Numbered from the stretch's first letter, positions 44,300 through 53,245 are shown. The stretch: 64,000 nt of DNA from Pseudomonas sp. LS1212 (GCF_024741815.1 NZ_CP102951.1:186001-250000), one strand, 5' to 3'. Numbers and translations: made by a program. Notes: generated from the letters alone by a model not told the origin.

Positions 44300-45040
44300 A
44301 TGAGCAGCACTGCACAAACCGCCGAAGGCGAAAAAATACTCATTGTCGATGACGACCCAGGGTTGAGCAGCCTGCTTGAGCGTTTTTTCGTCAGCAAGGG
44401 CTACCGTGCGCGAGCGGTGCCCAATGCCGAGCAGATGGACCGCTTGCTGGCCCGTGAAGTCTTTCACTTGGTCGTTCTCGACTTGATGCTGCCGGGCGAG
44501 GACGGTCTTTCGGCCTGTCGCCGGCTGCGCGCGGCGAACAATCAGGTGCCGATCATCATGCTCACGGCCAAGGGCGACGAGCTGAGCCGAATCAAGGGCC
44601 TGGAGCTGGGTGCCGACGATTACCTGGCCAAACCGTTCAATCCCGACGAGCTGGTGGCTCGGGTCAAGGCGGTCCTGCGCCGTCAGTCCGCGCCGGTTCC
44701 CGGTGCTCCGGGCAGCGAGGACGAGACCGTCACCTTCGGCGACTATGAGTTGTCCCTGGCCACTCGGGAGCTCAAGCGCGGTGAAGAAGTCCATATGCTG
44801 ACCACGGGTGAATTCGCCGTGCTCAAGGCGCTGGTGATGCATGCCCGCGAACCCTTGACCCGTGACAAACTGATGAACCTGGCCCGCGGGCGCGAATGGG
44901 ATGCCCTTGAGCGGTCCATTGATGTGCAGATATCTCGCCTGCGCCGCATGATCGAGCCGGACCCATCCAAGCCGCGTTATATCCAGACTGTCTGGGGCGT
45001 GGGTTACGTCTTTGTACCGGATGGCAACGCTGGCAAGTGA
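44300..45040 (+). CDS. ompR: OmpR/AmgR response regulator
   Basis: A 246-residue response regulator. The receiver domain has the acidic pair in ILIVDDDPG, the phosphorylated Asp in LVVLDLMLPGEDG, and the KPF motif (LAKPFNPDELVARV). The C-terminal winged helix (LTTGEFAVLKAL, ERSIDVQISRLRRMIEPDP) binds DNA. In P. aeruginosa the orthologue AmgR with AmgS controls the envelope stress response to aminoglycosides. AGGAGC precedes the start. envZ follows after 127 bp. Confidence 0.95.
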   Translation: MSSTAQTAEGEKILIVDDDPGLSSLLERFFVSKGYRARAVPNAEQMDRLLAREVFHLVVLDLMLPGEDGLSACRRLRAANNQVPIIMLTAKGDELSRIKGLELGADDYLAKPFNPDELVARVKAVLRRQSAPVPGAPGSEDETVTFGDYELSLATRELKRGEEVHMLTTGEFAVLKALVMHAREPLTRDKLMNLARGREWDALERSIDVQISRLRRMIEPDPSKPRYIQTVWGVGYVFVPDGNAGK

Positions 45041-45069
45041 TGGCTGGTTTGTAGGAGCGAGTTTCCCGG

Positions 45070-45101
45070 AGCAGGACAACTTTTGGGTTGGTCCTGCTTT
45101 T
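45070..45101 (+). terminator. terminator-like hairpin between ompR and envZ
   Basis: AGCAGGAC-AAC pairs with GTT-GGTCCTGCT (one mismatch or bulge), followed by TTTT. It lies 30 nt after the ompR stop, so it could reduce transcription of envZ relative to ompR. Confidence 0.6.
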
Positions 45102-45167
45102 GCGTCACTCGATATCCGCAATGTTTGCGAGCCTGTCTCGTTCCTGCAAAGTGTGTAGTTGCTGTCT

Positions 45168-46481
45168 ATGAAAACCCCATTGTGGTTCCCTCAAAGTTTC
45201 TTCGCCCGCACGCTCTGGCTGGTGTTGATCGTCGTCCTGTTTTCCAAGGCGCTGACCCTGGTTTATCTGCTGATGAACGAGGACGTGCTGGTCGACCGGC
45301 AGTACAGCCATGGTGTTGCGCTGACGCTGCGAGCCTATTGGGCCGCCGATGAAGGGGATCGGGAAAAAATCGCCGATGCCGCCGGTCTGATCCGGGTCGT
45401 GGGCGGCGGAGTGCCAGAGGGTGAGCAACACTGGCCCTACAGTGAGATTTACCAGCGGCAGATGCAGGCAGAGCTGGGTGCCGACACCGAAGTGCGCTTG
45501 CGCGTGCATGCACCGCCAGCGCTCTGGGTGCGGGCGCCAAGCCTGGGCGATGGCTGGCTGAAAGTGCCGCTGTATCCGCATCCATTGCGAGGCCAGAAGA
45601 TCTGGAGCGTGCTGGGCTGGTTCCTGGCTATCGGGCTGCTGTCCACGGCGTCGGCCTGGATCTTTGTTCGCCAGCTCAACCAACCCCTCAAGCGTCTGGT
45701 CTTCGCCGCCCGGCAGCTGGGGCAGGGGCGCAGCGTGCGCCTGCCAGTCAGCGACACACCCAGTGAAATGACCGAGGTTTACCGGGCCTTCAACCAGATG
45801 GCCGAGGACGTCGAGCAGGCGGGCCGCGAGCGTGAACTGATGCTCGCCGGCGTCTCCCATGACCTGCGTACACCGCTTACGCGCCTGCGCCTGTCCCTGG
45901 AACTGATGAGCAACGACAGCGAACTGACCGAGGACATGGTTCGTGATATCGAAGATATGGACGCGATTCTCGACCAGTTCCTGGCCTTCATTCGCGATGG
46001 TCGTGATGAAACGGTCGAAGAGGTCGACCTGAGCGAACTGGTGCAGGAAGTGGTCGCGCCGTTCAATCAGCCAGTCGAGCGGGTGCGCTTGTGTCTCGAG
46101 CCGATTCCGCCGTTTCCGCTGCGGCGGGTGTCGGTCAAGCGCCTGCTGAACAATCTGATTGGCAATGCGCTGTACCACGCCGGCAATGGCGTCGAGGTAG
46201 CGGCCTACGTTTCTGGCGACACCAGCGCGCCCTACGTGGTACTGAGCGTACTGGACCGTGGTGCCGGTATCGACCCTGGCGAGCTGGAGGCGATTTTCAA
46301 CCCGTTTACCCGTGGCGACAGTGCTCGCAGCGGCAAGGGGACAGGGCTGGGGCTGGCGATCGTCAAGCGGATCGCCGCCATGCATGGCGGCAATGTCGAG
46401 TTACGCAACCGCTCGGGTGGCGGCTTGGAGGCGCGGGTGCGCCTGCCGTTGGGGTTGATGCTGCCGCGCGATGCGGTCTGA
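45168..46481 (+). CDS. envZ: EnvZ/AmgS sensor histidine kinase
   Basis: A 437-residue inner-membrane kinase. The first transmembrane helix (TLWLVLIVVLFSKALTLVYLL) is followed by a periplasmic domain of about 110 residues. Then come a second helix (LGWFLAIGLLSTASAWIFV), a HAMP domain, the phosphoacceptor His in AGVSHDLRTPLTRLRLSLE, the N box NNLIGNALYHAG, and glycine boxes (DRGAGIDPGE, GKGTGLGLAIVKRIAAMHGG). It phosphorylates OmpR/AmgR. The ATG at 45168 is preferred over an in-frame TTG three codons earlier. Confidence 0.94.
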   Translation: MKTPLWFPQSFFARTLWLVLIVVLFSKALTLVYLLMNEDVLVDRQYSHGVALTLRAYWAADEGDREKIADAAGLIRVVGGGVPEGEQHWPYSEIYQRQMQAELGADTEVRLRVHAPPALWVRAPSLGDGWLKVPLYPHPLRGQKIWSVLGWFLAIGLLSTASAWIFVRQLNQPLKRLVFAARQLGQGRSVRLPVSDTPSEMTEVYRAFNQMAEDVEQAGRERELMLAGVSHDLRTPLTRLRLSLELMSNDSELTEDMVRDIEDMDAILDQFLAFIRDGRDETVEEVDLSELVQEVVAPFNQPVERVRLCLEPIPPFPLRRVSVKRLLNNLIGNALYHAGNGVEVAAYVSGDTSAPYVVLSVLDRGAGIDPGELEAIFNPFTRGDSARSGKGTGLGLAIVKRIAAMHGGNVELRNRSGGGLEARVRLPLGLMLPRDAV

Positions 46482-46499
46482 TGTTTCTGCGGTGATGCC

Positions 46500-47405
46500 T
46501 CAACCCTTCCCACGAGTCCGCGTCATATTCGGAACGCTATTCTTCTCCAGGTGCTCGATGATCATCCCGGCCACGTCCTTGCCGGTGGTCACTTCAATAC
46601 CTTCCAGCCCCGGCGAGGAGTTCACCTCCATCACCAGCGGGCCATGGTTGGAGCGCAGGATGTCCACGCCGGCCACGCTCAGGCCCATGACCTTGGCGGC
46701 GCGGATGGCTGTCATGCGTTCCTCGGGCGTGATCTTGATCAGGCTGGCGCTGCCGCCGCGGTGCAGGTTGGAGCGGAACTCACCCGGCTTGGCCTGGCGC
46801 TTCATCGAGGCGATGACCTTGTCGCCCACCACGAAGCAGCGGATATCGGCGCCGCCGGCTTCCTTGATGTACTCCTGAACCATGATGTTTTGCTTGAGGC
46901 CCATGAACGCTTCGATCACCGACTCGGCAGCCTTGGTCGTTTCACACAGCACCACGCCGATGCCCTGGGTACCCTCGAGCACTTTGATCACCAGCGGCGC
47001 GCCGTTGACCATCTGGATCAGGTCGGGGATGTCGTCGGGCGAGTGGGCGAAACCGGTTACCGGCAGGCCGATCCCCCGCCGCGACAACAATTGCAGTGAG
47101 CGCAGCTTGTCTCGTGAACGGGCAATGGCCACCGACTCATTGAGCGGGAAGACCCCCATCATTTCGAACTGGCGCAACACCGCGCAACCATAGAAAGTAA
47201 CCGAAGCGCCAATACGCGGGATGACTGCATCGAAGCCTGCCAGGGGTTTGCCGCGATAGTGAATCTGCGGTTTATGGCTGGCGATGTTCATATAGGCGCG
47301 CAAGGTGTCGATCACTACCATTTCATGGCCACGCGCGGTGCCGGCTTCAACCATACGACGAGTGGAATACAGACGCGGGTTCCGCGACAGCACAGCGATC
47401 TTCAT
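46500..47405 (-). CDS. rimK: ribosomal protein S6 glutamate ligase RimK
   Basis: A 301-residue ATP-grasp ligase that adds glutamates to the C-terminus of ribosomal protein S6. The start MKIAVLSRNPRLYSTRR is the family N-terminus. ATP-grasp elements are visible: VIKVLEGTQGIGVVL, MVQEYIKEAGGADIRCFVVG, and VMEVNSSPGLEGIE with metal ligands. In P. fluorescens RimK changes ribosome composition and affects colonisation. The start overlaps rimB by ATGA, so the two are co-translated. Confidence 0.95.
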   Translation of the reverse strand: MKIAVLSRNPRLYSTRRMVEAGTARGHEMVVIDTLRAYMNIASHKPQIHYRGKPLAGFDAVIPRIGASVTFYGCAVLRQFEMMGVFPLNESVAIARSRDKLRSLQLLSRRGIGLPVTGFAHSPDDIPDLIQMVNGAPLVIKVLEGTQGIGVVLCETTKAAESVIEAFMGLKQNIMVQEYIKEAGGADIRCFVVGDKVIASMKRQAKPGEFRSNLHRGGSASLIKITPEERMTAIRAAKVMGLSVAGVDILRSNHGPLVMEVNSSPGLEGIEVTTGKDVAGMIIEHLEKNSVPNMTRTRGKG

Positions 47406-47884
47406 GCAACACCTGTGGGAGAGGGGAGAGAGGCCGGAAACGCCGGCTTGTCTTGAACGTATGTAAGTCCCGGATTGACGACCAGTTGGCCGTGAACCAG
47501 GGCTTTGGAACCGAGTAGCAGGCGATAGCGCATGGCCTTGCGGCAAGCCAGGGTAAATTCGACTTCCCAGACCCGGTCGCCCAGCGCCAGCGCCGTGCGG
47601 ATGACGTAACGGGTCTGGGCCTGACCGTTAGAGCTTTTGATTGTCTTCATGGCCACCAGCGGCGCTTCGCACCGGCGATGCCGAAGCTGCACGACCGAGC
47701 CGAGGTGGGCATTGAAGCGTACCCATTTCTCGCCGTTGCGCACGAAGGATTCAACTTCGGTGGCATGCAGGCTCGAGGTACTGGCACCGGTGTCGATCTT
47801 GGCACGCAGGCCTGCCACCCCGAGGTCGGGTAGCGCCACCCACTCGCGCAGGCCAATAACAGTCAAATGGTCAAATGTCTTCAA
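47402..47884 (-). CDS. rimB: RimB retropepsin-like protease
   Basis: A 160-residue protein of the family often annotated as ATP-dependent zinc protease. The retropepsin-type motif KIDTGASTSSLHATEVE (Asp in DTGA) lies near residue 32. HRRCEAPLV and RYRLLLGSKALVHGQ are the other conserved parts. In Pseudomonas the rimB product opposes RimK by trimming glutamate tails on S6. The start is TTG (MKTFDHLTVIGLREW), without a clear ribosome site, 5 nt after the stop of a possible small upstream frame. Confidence 0.87.
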   Translation of the reverse strand: MKTFDHLTVIGLREWVALPDLGVAGLRAKIDTGASTSSLHATEVESFVRNGEKWVRFNAHLGSVVQLRHRRCEAPLVAMKTIKSSNGQAQTRYVIRTALALGDRVWEVEFTLACRKAMRYRLLLGSKALVHGQLVVNPGLTYVQDKPAFPASLPSPTGVA

Positions 47885-48217
47885 AATGCTTAACCGGCGG
47901 TGGAGGTCTTTGAGTCGTTAACGCGCTTGCGGATGTCACCGTGTTGTTTGCCTTTGGACAGGGCATCTGAAATGCAAATTCAACCCAGCATAGACCGTGC
48001 GCAAACGTCGCGGATCATTGCGAAACCTCTGGCACGGTATTCACGCAGAATCTTGCGCAAATGGCGATAGCTATCGCAGCAGTCGTGCTTAAAAACCGCA
48101 ATAACAGACGTGCCTGGCGCTGACGCGAGACTTTTTGACTGTATGCGGCTCGTGGTTTTTTTGCATCCGCCAGGTACGGTAGTACAGTTCGGTTAAATTC
48201 CTGAGTGAGGTTTTCCA
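47885..48217. other. divergent intergenic region rimB/hslR
   Basis: The 333 bp contain the promoters of the leftward rimB-rimK unit and the rightward hslR gene. On the minus strand an open stretch at 47979-47890 could encode 29 residues ending KRVNDSKTSTAG just before rimB. It lacks an ATG, GTG or TTG start: the only ATG in frame, at 47991-47989, is followed two codons later by a stop. It is where the small rimA gene of P. fluorescens would be expected. I see no other gene. Confidence 0.45.
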
Positions 48218-48622
48218 ATGGCACAAAAACAGGAAGAGGACGACAAGGTTCGACTCGATAAATGGTTGTGGGCGGCACGTTTCTACAAAACCCGCGCCCT
48301 GGCCAAGGCCGCGATCGAAAGTGGTAAAGTGCATTGCCGGGGTGAACGCTGCAAGCCCGGCAAGGAGCCTCGGGTTGGCGATGAGTTCCAGATACGTACC
48401 GGGTTCGACGAACGTACGGTGGTCGTAAAGGCGCTGTCAGCCGTTCGCCGAGGCGCACCCGAAGCCCAGGAACTCTACACCGAGACCGAGCAGAGTATCG
48501 CCAGGCGCGAGCAGGCAGCCGCCATGCGCAAGGCCGGTGCGTTGGGCGTGAGTACTGATGGGCGACCCACCAAGAAACAACGTCGGCAGCTTCATCAGTT
48601 CCACGACGAAAAAGGCGGTTAG
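48218..48622 (+). CDS. hslR: heat shock protein 15 (Hsp15)
   Basis: A 134-residue S4-domain RNA-binding protein: VRLDKWLWAARFYKTRALAK and AIESGKVHCRGERCKPGKEP form the S4 alpha-L motif. The basic tail ends RPTKKQRRQLHQFHDEKGG. Hsp15 recognises 50S subunits carrying stalled nascent chains and helps recycle them. A GTGAGG ribosome site precedes the ATG. hslO follows 114 bp downstream, as in enterobacteria. Confidence 0.95.
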   Translation: MAQKQEEDDKVRLDKWLWAARFYKTRALAKAAIESGKVHCRGERCKPGKEPRVGDEFQIRTGFDERTVVVKALSAVRRGAPEAQELYTETEQSIARREQAAAMRKAGALGVSTDGRPTKKQRRQLHQFHDEKGG

Positions 48623-48736
48623 TCGACCTCGCTTGGAACAGTGCTGGATTGTTCATAAAATACCCCCAGCACAAGCGCCCGGCGCATCACGTCGATGTAG
48701 CGCACTTTTTTGTCACCCATTCAGAAACCCATACCT

Positions 48737-49639
48737 ATGCATGATTTCCCGGACACCGATTACACCCAACGTTTCATCTTTGACGACAGCGACGTTCGTG
48801 GTGAACTGGTCTCGCTGGAGCACAGCTACGCTGAAGCGCTGGCCAAGCACCCGTACCCGGAGCCCGTTGCGCAACTGCTCGGCGAGCTGATGGCGTCCGC
48901 ATCATTGCTGGTTGGCACCCTGAAGTTCGACGGGCTGCTGATCCTCCAGGCGCGTTCCAGTGGCGCCGTTCCGTTGTTGATGGTCGAGTGCTCCAGCGAT
49001 CGGGAGATTCGCGGCCTGGCGCGTTATAACGAAGAACAGGTAACGCTTGGTGCAGGCCTTCACGAGCTGATGCCCGAAGGTGTACTGGCGATGACCATCG
49101 ACCCGACCCAGGGTCAGCGCTACCAGGGCATTGTCGAGCTTGATGGCGCAGATCTGGCCGAATGCTTTACCAACTACTTCGCCCTTTCCGAGCAGTTGGG
49201 CTCGCGTTTCTGGCTCAAGGCCGATGGCCACCAGGCACGCGGCCTGCTGTTGCAGCAATTGCCGGCCGACCGGCTCAAGGACGACGAGGAGCGCGAACAG
49301 AACTGGCAGCACCTCACGACGCTGGCAAGCACCCTCAAGACCGAGGAGCTGCTCGGGCTCGATAACGAGACTATCCTGCACCGTCTCTACCATGAAGAGG
49401 CCGTACGCCTGTTCGATATCCAGAGTATCCGCTTCCAGTGCAGTTGCTCGCGTGAGCGCTCGGCCAGGGCACTGGTCAGCCTGGGGGCTGATGACGCCAG
49501 GTTGTTGGTGGTCGAGCACGGGGGCACCGTAGAGATCGATTGCCAGTTCTGTAATGAACGCTATCTTTTCGATGCCACCGAAGTCGAGCAATTGTTCGCA
49601 GGTGGCGGTGTTGACGCACCGTCAGATACTCGTCACTAA
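48737..49639 (+). CDS. hslO: redox-regulated chaperone Hsp33
   Basis: A 300-residue holdase activated by oxidation. The C-terminal zinc switch has two cysteine pairs, FQCSCSRERS near residue 235 and DCQFCNERYLF near residue 267. N-terminal parts include RFIFDDSDVRGELVSLEHSY and ASASLLVGTLKFDGLLILQ. The start MHDFPDTDYTQ was chosen; a longer frame begins nine codons earlier without support. Position next to hslR fits a heat- and oxidation-stress pair. Confidence 0.95.
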   Translation: MHDFPDTDYTQRFIFDDSDVRGELVSLEHSYAEALAKHPYPEPVAQLLGELMASASLLVGTLKFDGLLILQARSSGAVPLLMVECSSDREIRGLARYNEEQVTLGAGLHELMPEGVLAMTIDPTQGQRYQGIVELDGADLAECFTNYFALSEQLGSRFWLKADGHQARGLLLQQLPADRLKDDEEREQNWQHLTTLASTLKTEELLGLDNETILHRLYHEEAVRLFDIQSIRFQCSCSRERSARALVSLGADDARLLVVEHGGTVEIDCQFCNERYLFDATEVEQLFAGGGVDAPSDTRH

Positions 49640-49662
49640 AACGGTTCAGCGCAGGTAAATTA

Positions 49663-49697
49663 CCTGTCAGGCGCCGTAATAACGACGTTCTGACAGG
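49663..49697 (+). promoter_or_regulatory. inverted repeat upstream of pckA
   Basis: CCTGTCAG (49663-49670) and CTGACAGG (49690-49697) are perfect complements around a 19-nt spacer. A second small palindrome GGTAAATTACC (49654-49664) touches it. It starts 24 bp after the hslO stop and ends about 30 bp before the likely pckA -10 element. It could be an hslO transcript end or an operator. Confidence 0.35.
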
Positions 49698-49723
49698 AGG
49701 GCTCTACTTTTTTTGGGCGTTTC

Positions 49724-49732
49724 TGGCATAAT
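49724..49732 (+). promoter_or_regulatory. putative pckA promoter -10 element
   Basis: TGGCATAAT is close to an extended -10 sequence and lies 87 bp before the pckA ATG. No good -35 match is present at the usual spacing. Assigned from sequence only. Confidence 0.35.
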
Positions 49733-49818
49733 CCGGGCCACTTTTTTCGCTGTAGTAGTATGAAAGTTTCTACTACAAAACGTTTGGAGCACTCGGCCTC
49801 TGGCCGACGGGGACATTC

Positions 49819-51363
49819 ATGACGCAAGCCAATAACGCCGTGTACACCGATCTGAGCATCGACGATCTGGTTAAAGAAGCCCTGAACCGCGGTGAAGGCG
49901 AGCTTGCCGATACCGGCGCTCTGGTAGTGAAAACCGGCCATCGTACTGGTCGTTCGCCAGTTGACCGTTTCATCGTTGAAGAGCCAACCACCCAGGACGC
50001 CATTGCCTGGGGCCCGATCAACCGCAAGTTCCCGGCCGACAAGTTCGATGCCCTGTGGGACCGCGTAGCCGCCTACCTGGGCGAGCGCGAGCGTTTTGTC
50101 TCTAACGTGCACGTCGGCTCCGACCCGTCGCACTACCTCGCCGTCAAAATGACCACCGAGACTGCCTGGCACAACCTGTTCGGTCGCTGCCTGTTCATCA
50201 ACCCTGAACAGTACAACCCGGCTGGCAAGAGCGAGTGGCAGATTCTCAACGCGCCAAACTTCGTTTGCGAGCCAGAGCGTGACGGCACCAACTCCGACGG
50301 CACCGTGATCATCAACTTCGCGGCCAAGAAGGTTCTGATCGCGGGCATGCGTTACGCCGGCGAAATGAAAAAAGCCCTGTTCTCGGTACAGAACTTCCTG
50401 CTGCCAGCAGTCGACGTTCTGCCGATGCACTGCGCTGCCAACATGGGCGAAGAAGGCGATGTGACCCTGTTCTTCGGTCTGTCGGGCACCGGTAAAACCA
50501 CCCTGTCGGCAGACGAAAGCCGCTACCTGATCGGCGACGACGAACACGGTTGGGGCGAAGGCGTGGTGTTCAATATCGAAGGTGGTTGCTATGCCAAGTG
50601 CATCGACCTCTCCGAGAAGAACGAGCCAGTCATCTGGAAAGCCATCCAGCACGGCGCCGTACTGGAAAACGTGGTGCTGGACCCGGTCACCAAAAAGGCC
50701 GACTACAGCGACGACAGCCTGACCCAGAACAGCCGTGCGGCCTACCCGCGTGAACTGATCGAAAAACGCGCACCGAAAAACCTCGGTGGCGAGCCAAACG
50801 CCGTGATCTTCCTGACCTGCGACCTGACTGGCGTACTGCCGCCAGTGTCGATCCTCAGCGAAGAACAAGCGGCCTACCACTTCCTGTCGGGCTATACCGC
50901 ACTGGTCGGCTCCACTGAAATGGGTTCGGGCAGCGGCATCAAGTCGACCTTCTCCACCTGCTTCGGCGCACCGTTCTTCCCGCGTCCGGCTGGCGAATAC
51001 GCAGAGCTGCTGATCAAGCGCATCCGCGGCTTCAACTCCAAGGTCTACCTGGTCAATACCGGCTGGACCGGCGGTGGCTATGGCGTCGGCAAGCGTTTCA
51101 ACATCCCGACCACCCGTGGCGTGATTGCAGCTATCCAGAGCGGTGCACTGATCGGCGCAGAAACCGAGCACCTGGACACCATCAACCTCGACGTGCCGAA
51201 GTTGGTACCGGGCGTTGAAACCGGCCTGCTCAACCCACGTAATACCTGGGAAGACAAGGCTGCCTACGATGAAGCGGCGAAGGCTTTGGCCAGGCTGTTC
51301 ATCGAGAACTTCAAGAAGTTTGAAGTTTCGGACGCGATCAAGAGCGCCGGTCCGCAGCTGTAA
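49819..51363 (+). CDS. pckA: phosphoenolpyruvate carboxykinase (ATP)
   Basis: A 514-residue gluconeogenic enzyme converting oxaloacetate and ATP to phosphoenolpyruvate. Family motifs are RTGRSPVDRFIVEEP, YAGEMKKALFSVQNFLLP, the kinase-1a P-loop GLSGTGKTTLSAD, EHGWGEGVVFNIEGGCYAK, and ATP-binding YTALVGSTEMGSGSGIKSTF. Length and N-terminus are normal. A strong intrinsic terminator follows the stop, immediately ahead of the first group II intron. Confidence 0.97.
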   Translation: MTQANNAVYTDLSIDDLVKEALNRGEGELADTGALVVKTGHRTGRSPVDRFIVEEPTTQDAIAWGPINRKFPADKFDALWDRVAAYLGERERFVSNVHVGSDPSHYLAVKMTTETAWHNLFGRCLFINPEQYNPAGKSEWQILNAPNFVCEPERDGTNSDGTVIINFAAKKVLIAGMRYAGEMKKALFSVQNFLLPAVDVLPMHCAANMGEEGDVTLFFGLSGTGKTTLSADESRYLIGDDEHGWGEGVVFNIEGGCYAKCIDLSEKNEPVIWKAIQHGAVLENVVLDPVTKKADYSDDSLTQNSRAAYPRELIEKRAPKNLGGEPNAVIFLTCDLTGVLPPVSILSEEQAAYHFLSGYTALVGSTEMGSGSGIKSTFSTCFGAPFFPRPAGEYAELLIKRIRGFNSKVYLVNTGWTGGGYGVGKRFNIPTTRGVIAAIQSGALIGAETEHLDTINLDVPKLVPGVETGLLNPRNTWEDKAAYDEAAKALARLFIENFKKFEVSDAIKSAGPQL

Positions 51364-51386
51364 TTTGCGGATAGTCGTTTGAAAAG

Positions 51387-51412
51387 AAGCCGCCCTTTGG
51401 GGCGGCTTTTTT
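51387..51412 (+). terminator. Rho-independent terminator of pckA (intron target)
   Basis: AAGCCGCCC/GGGCGGCTT stem with a short loop, followed by TTTTTT. The first group II intron begins 2 nt after this T run (T run, GT, then GTGCG). Group IIC introns characteristically insert just behind terminator hairpins. Confidence 0.9.
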
Positions 51413-51414
51413 GT

Positions 51415-53245
51415 GTGCGCCCAGCATGGGCGCAATCTTGTGGGTGAAAGTCCCGCCGTGAGCTGACCACAGCGAACGAAGTGAAGCGCAACTGCATGAG
51501 GGTGACCGAGTGTGGGGAGGAAGCGTGAATCGAAGCCATGAGCCGATGTACAAGAACCGGATAAAAGGCGAAGCCGATCAGGGTGAGCGGGCACAAAACC
51601 GCGAAGCTCTTGTGGTCAAAGATCAGGCAGCGTAAATCCGGCGGTTGTGTGGTGAAGGATTGCGTTCTTACCTGGGGAGATCTCGCCTCATGCCTGAAAG
51701 GGCGACGGCGCGAGCCGGAGCGAGAAGTCAGCAGAGGCCGTAGTAGTCTTTTTTTTGACGAAGGGCTGAACGAGAGAAAGCGTTATAGGTCATGTTGATG
51801 CGAAAGACCGGAAGTCAGATGCCTGCCAAACGCGGGGCGGATGGAGATAACGAGCGGTGAAGTCGTGAGAAGTCCCGTCAGCGACGAGGTCAATTGCCCG
51901 CAAGATGAATCCGACTACGCAGGGCAAGGGCTGCTGGAACGCGCCTTTGCGAGAGAAAACCTGAAACGGGCGTGGAAACGGGTCAAGGCCAATAAAGGTG
52001 CAGCAGGGGTCGACGGTCTGGATATAGATCAGACGGCCGAACATCTGCTGAGCCAATGGGTTGTGATTCGTGAACAGCTTGTGTCCGGTGTCTATCGGCC
52101 TAGTCCGGTACGACGTGTGGCCATCCCCAAGCCCGACGGCGGTCAGCGCGAGCTGGGTATTCCGACGGTCACCGACCGTCTGATCCAACAAGCGTTGCTG
52201 CAAATTTTGCAGCCGCTACTCGATCCCACTTTCAGTGAGCACAGCTACGGCTTCCGTCCGGGGCGTTGTGCACAGGGGGCCGTCTTGGCGGCTCAGTGCT
52301 ACGTGTCCTCGGGTCGAAAAGTGGTGGTGGATGTGGATCTGGAGAAATTCTTCGACCGGGTCGATCACGACATTCTGATGGATCGTCTACGTAAACGGAT
52401 TTCGGATCGGGCGGTTATCCGGCTGATTCGGGCGTATCTGGGTGCGGGAACGCTGATTAATGGCGTGCTCGAAAACAGTCTTTGCGGGGCGCCGCAAGGC
52501 GGCCCGCTGTCGCCGTTGCTGGCGAATGTGCTGCTGGATGAAGTGGATCGGGAGCTTGAACGCCGAGGTCATTGCTTCGTGCGCTATGCCGACGATGCGA
52601 ATGTCTATGTTCGCAGTCAGAAGGCGGGGCACCGGGTAATGGCTTTGCTGAGGCGTCTGTATGAAAAGCTGCACTTGAGTGTCAACGAGAGCAAAAGTGC
52701 AGTGACGAGTGCGTTTGGTCGCAAGTTTCTAGGCTATGAGTTGTGGATAGCCCGAGGCGAAGTCAAACGTGCTTCATCCTACAAAGCGCAGAAGCAGTTC
52801 AAGCAGCGGATACGCTGGTACACCCGGCGCTCATGCGGTCGTAGCCTGCAACAGATCGTCGATGATCTGCGACCTTACATTCTGGGGTGGAAAACTTACT
52901 TCGGCTTGTCGCAAACCCCAGCCGTCTGGCGTGAGCTGGACGAATGGATACGACACCGGCTGCGAGCGATCCAGCTCAAGCAGTGGAAGCGGGGAACGAC
53001 GACCTATCGGGAGCTGCGAGCGCTTGGCGCGACCCGGCAAGTGGCGCAAAAAGTGGCTGGAAACACCTGTCGCTGGTGGCGTAACAGTCGTTTGGAGCTG
53101 AATCGCGTGCTTAATATTGCGTGGTTCGACAGGCTGGGATTAGTGCGCCTCTCATAACCTCAATCTCTCGAACCGCCCGGTGCGGACCCGCATGCCGGGT
53201 GGTGTGGCAGGGGAGCGGCCTGTGAAGGCCGTCCCCTATGCCGAT
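51415..53245 (+). mobile_element. group II intron, copy 1 (IIC-like)
   Basis: A complete 1831-bp intron. The 5' end GTGCGCC fits the GUGYG consensus and the 3' end CCGAT fits AY. About 425 bp of 5' ribozyme (domains I-III) precede the reverse transcriptase frame in domain IV. Domain V is near 53169-53206: CCGCCCGG/CCGGGTGG lower stem, a TG bulge, TGCG/CGCA upper stem. Domain VI follows (GGGGA/TCCCC with an unpaired A 8 nt from the end). Insertion after a terminator and the RT type suggest class IIC. It lies between pckA and a thioesterase gene and interrupts no gene. Confidence 0.9.
51841..53157 (+). CDS. ltrA: group II intron reverse transcriptase/maturase, copy 1
   Basis: A 438-residue intron-encoded protein. 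RT motifs are VRRVAIPKPDGGQRELGIPT, YGFRPGRCAQGAV, VVDVDLEKFFDRVDHDIL, GAPQGGPLSPLLANVLLDE and the catalytic YADDANVYV, with LHLSVNESKSAV and KFLGYELWI behind it. A maturase (X) domain follows (IRWYTRRSCGRSLQQIVDDL, LGWKTYFGLSQ). The protein ends without an HNH endonuclease domain, as in IIC-type intron proteins that target DNA hairpins. It appears intact. Confidence 0.95.
   Translation: MEITSGEVVRSPVSDEVNCPQDESDYAGQGLLERAFARENLKRAWKRVKANKGAAGVDGLDIDQTAEHLLSQWVVIREQLVSGVYRPSPVRRVAIPKPDGGQRELGIPTVTDRLIQQALLQILQPLLDPTFSEHSYGFRPGRCAQGAVLAAQCYVSSGRKVVVDVDLEKFFDRVDHDILMDRLRKRISDRAVIRLIRAYLGAGTLINGVLENSLCGAPQGGPLSPLLANVLLDEVDRELERRGHCFVRYADDANVYVRSQKAGHRVMALLRRLYEKLHLSVNESKSAVTSAFGRKFLGYELWIARGEVKRASSYKAQKQFKQRIRWYTRRSCGRSLQQIVDDLRPYILGWKTYFGLSQTPAVWRELDEWIRHRLRAIQLKQWKRGTTTYRELRALGATRQVAQKVAGNTCRWWRNSRLELNRVLNIAWFDRLGLVRLS

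Noticed and set aside
48015..48674. 219-codon minus-strand frame across the hslR gene.
   Set aside because: Antisense to hslR and without family features.
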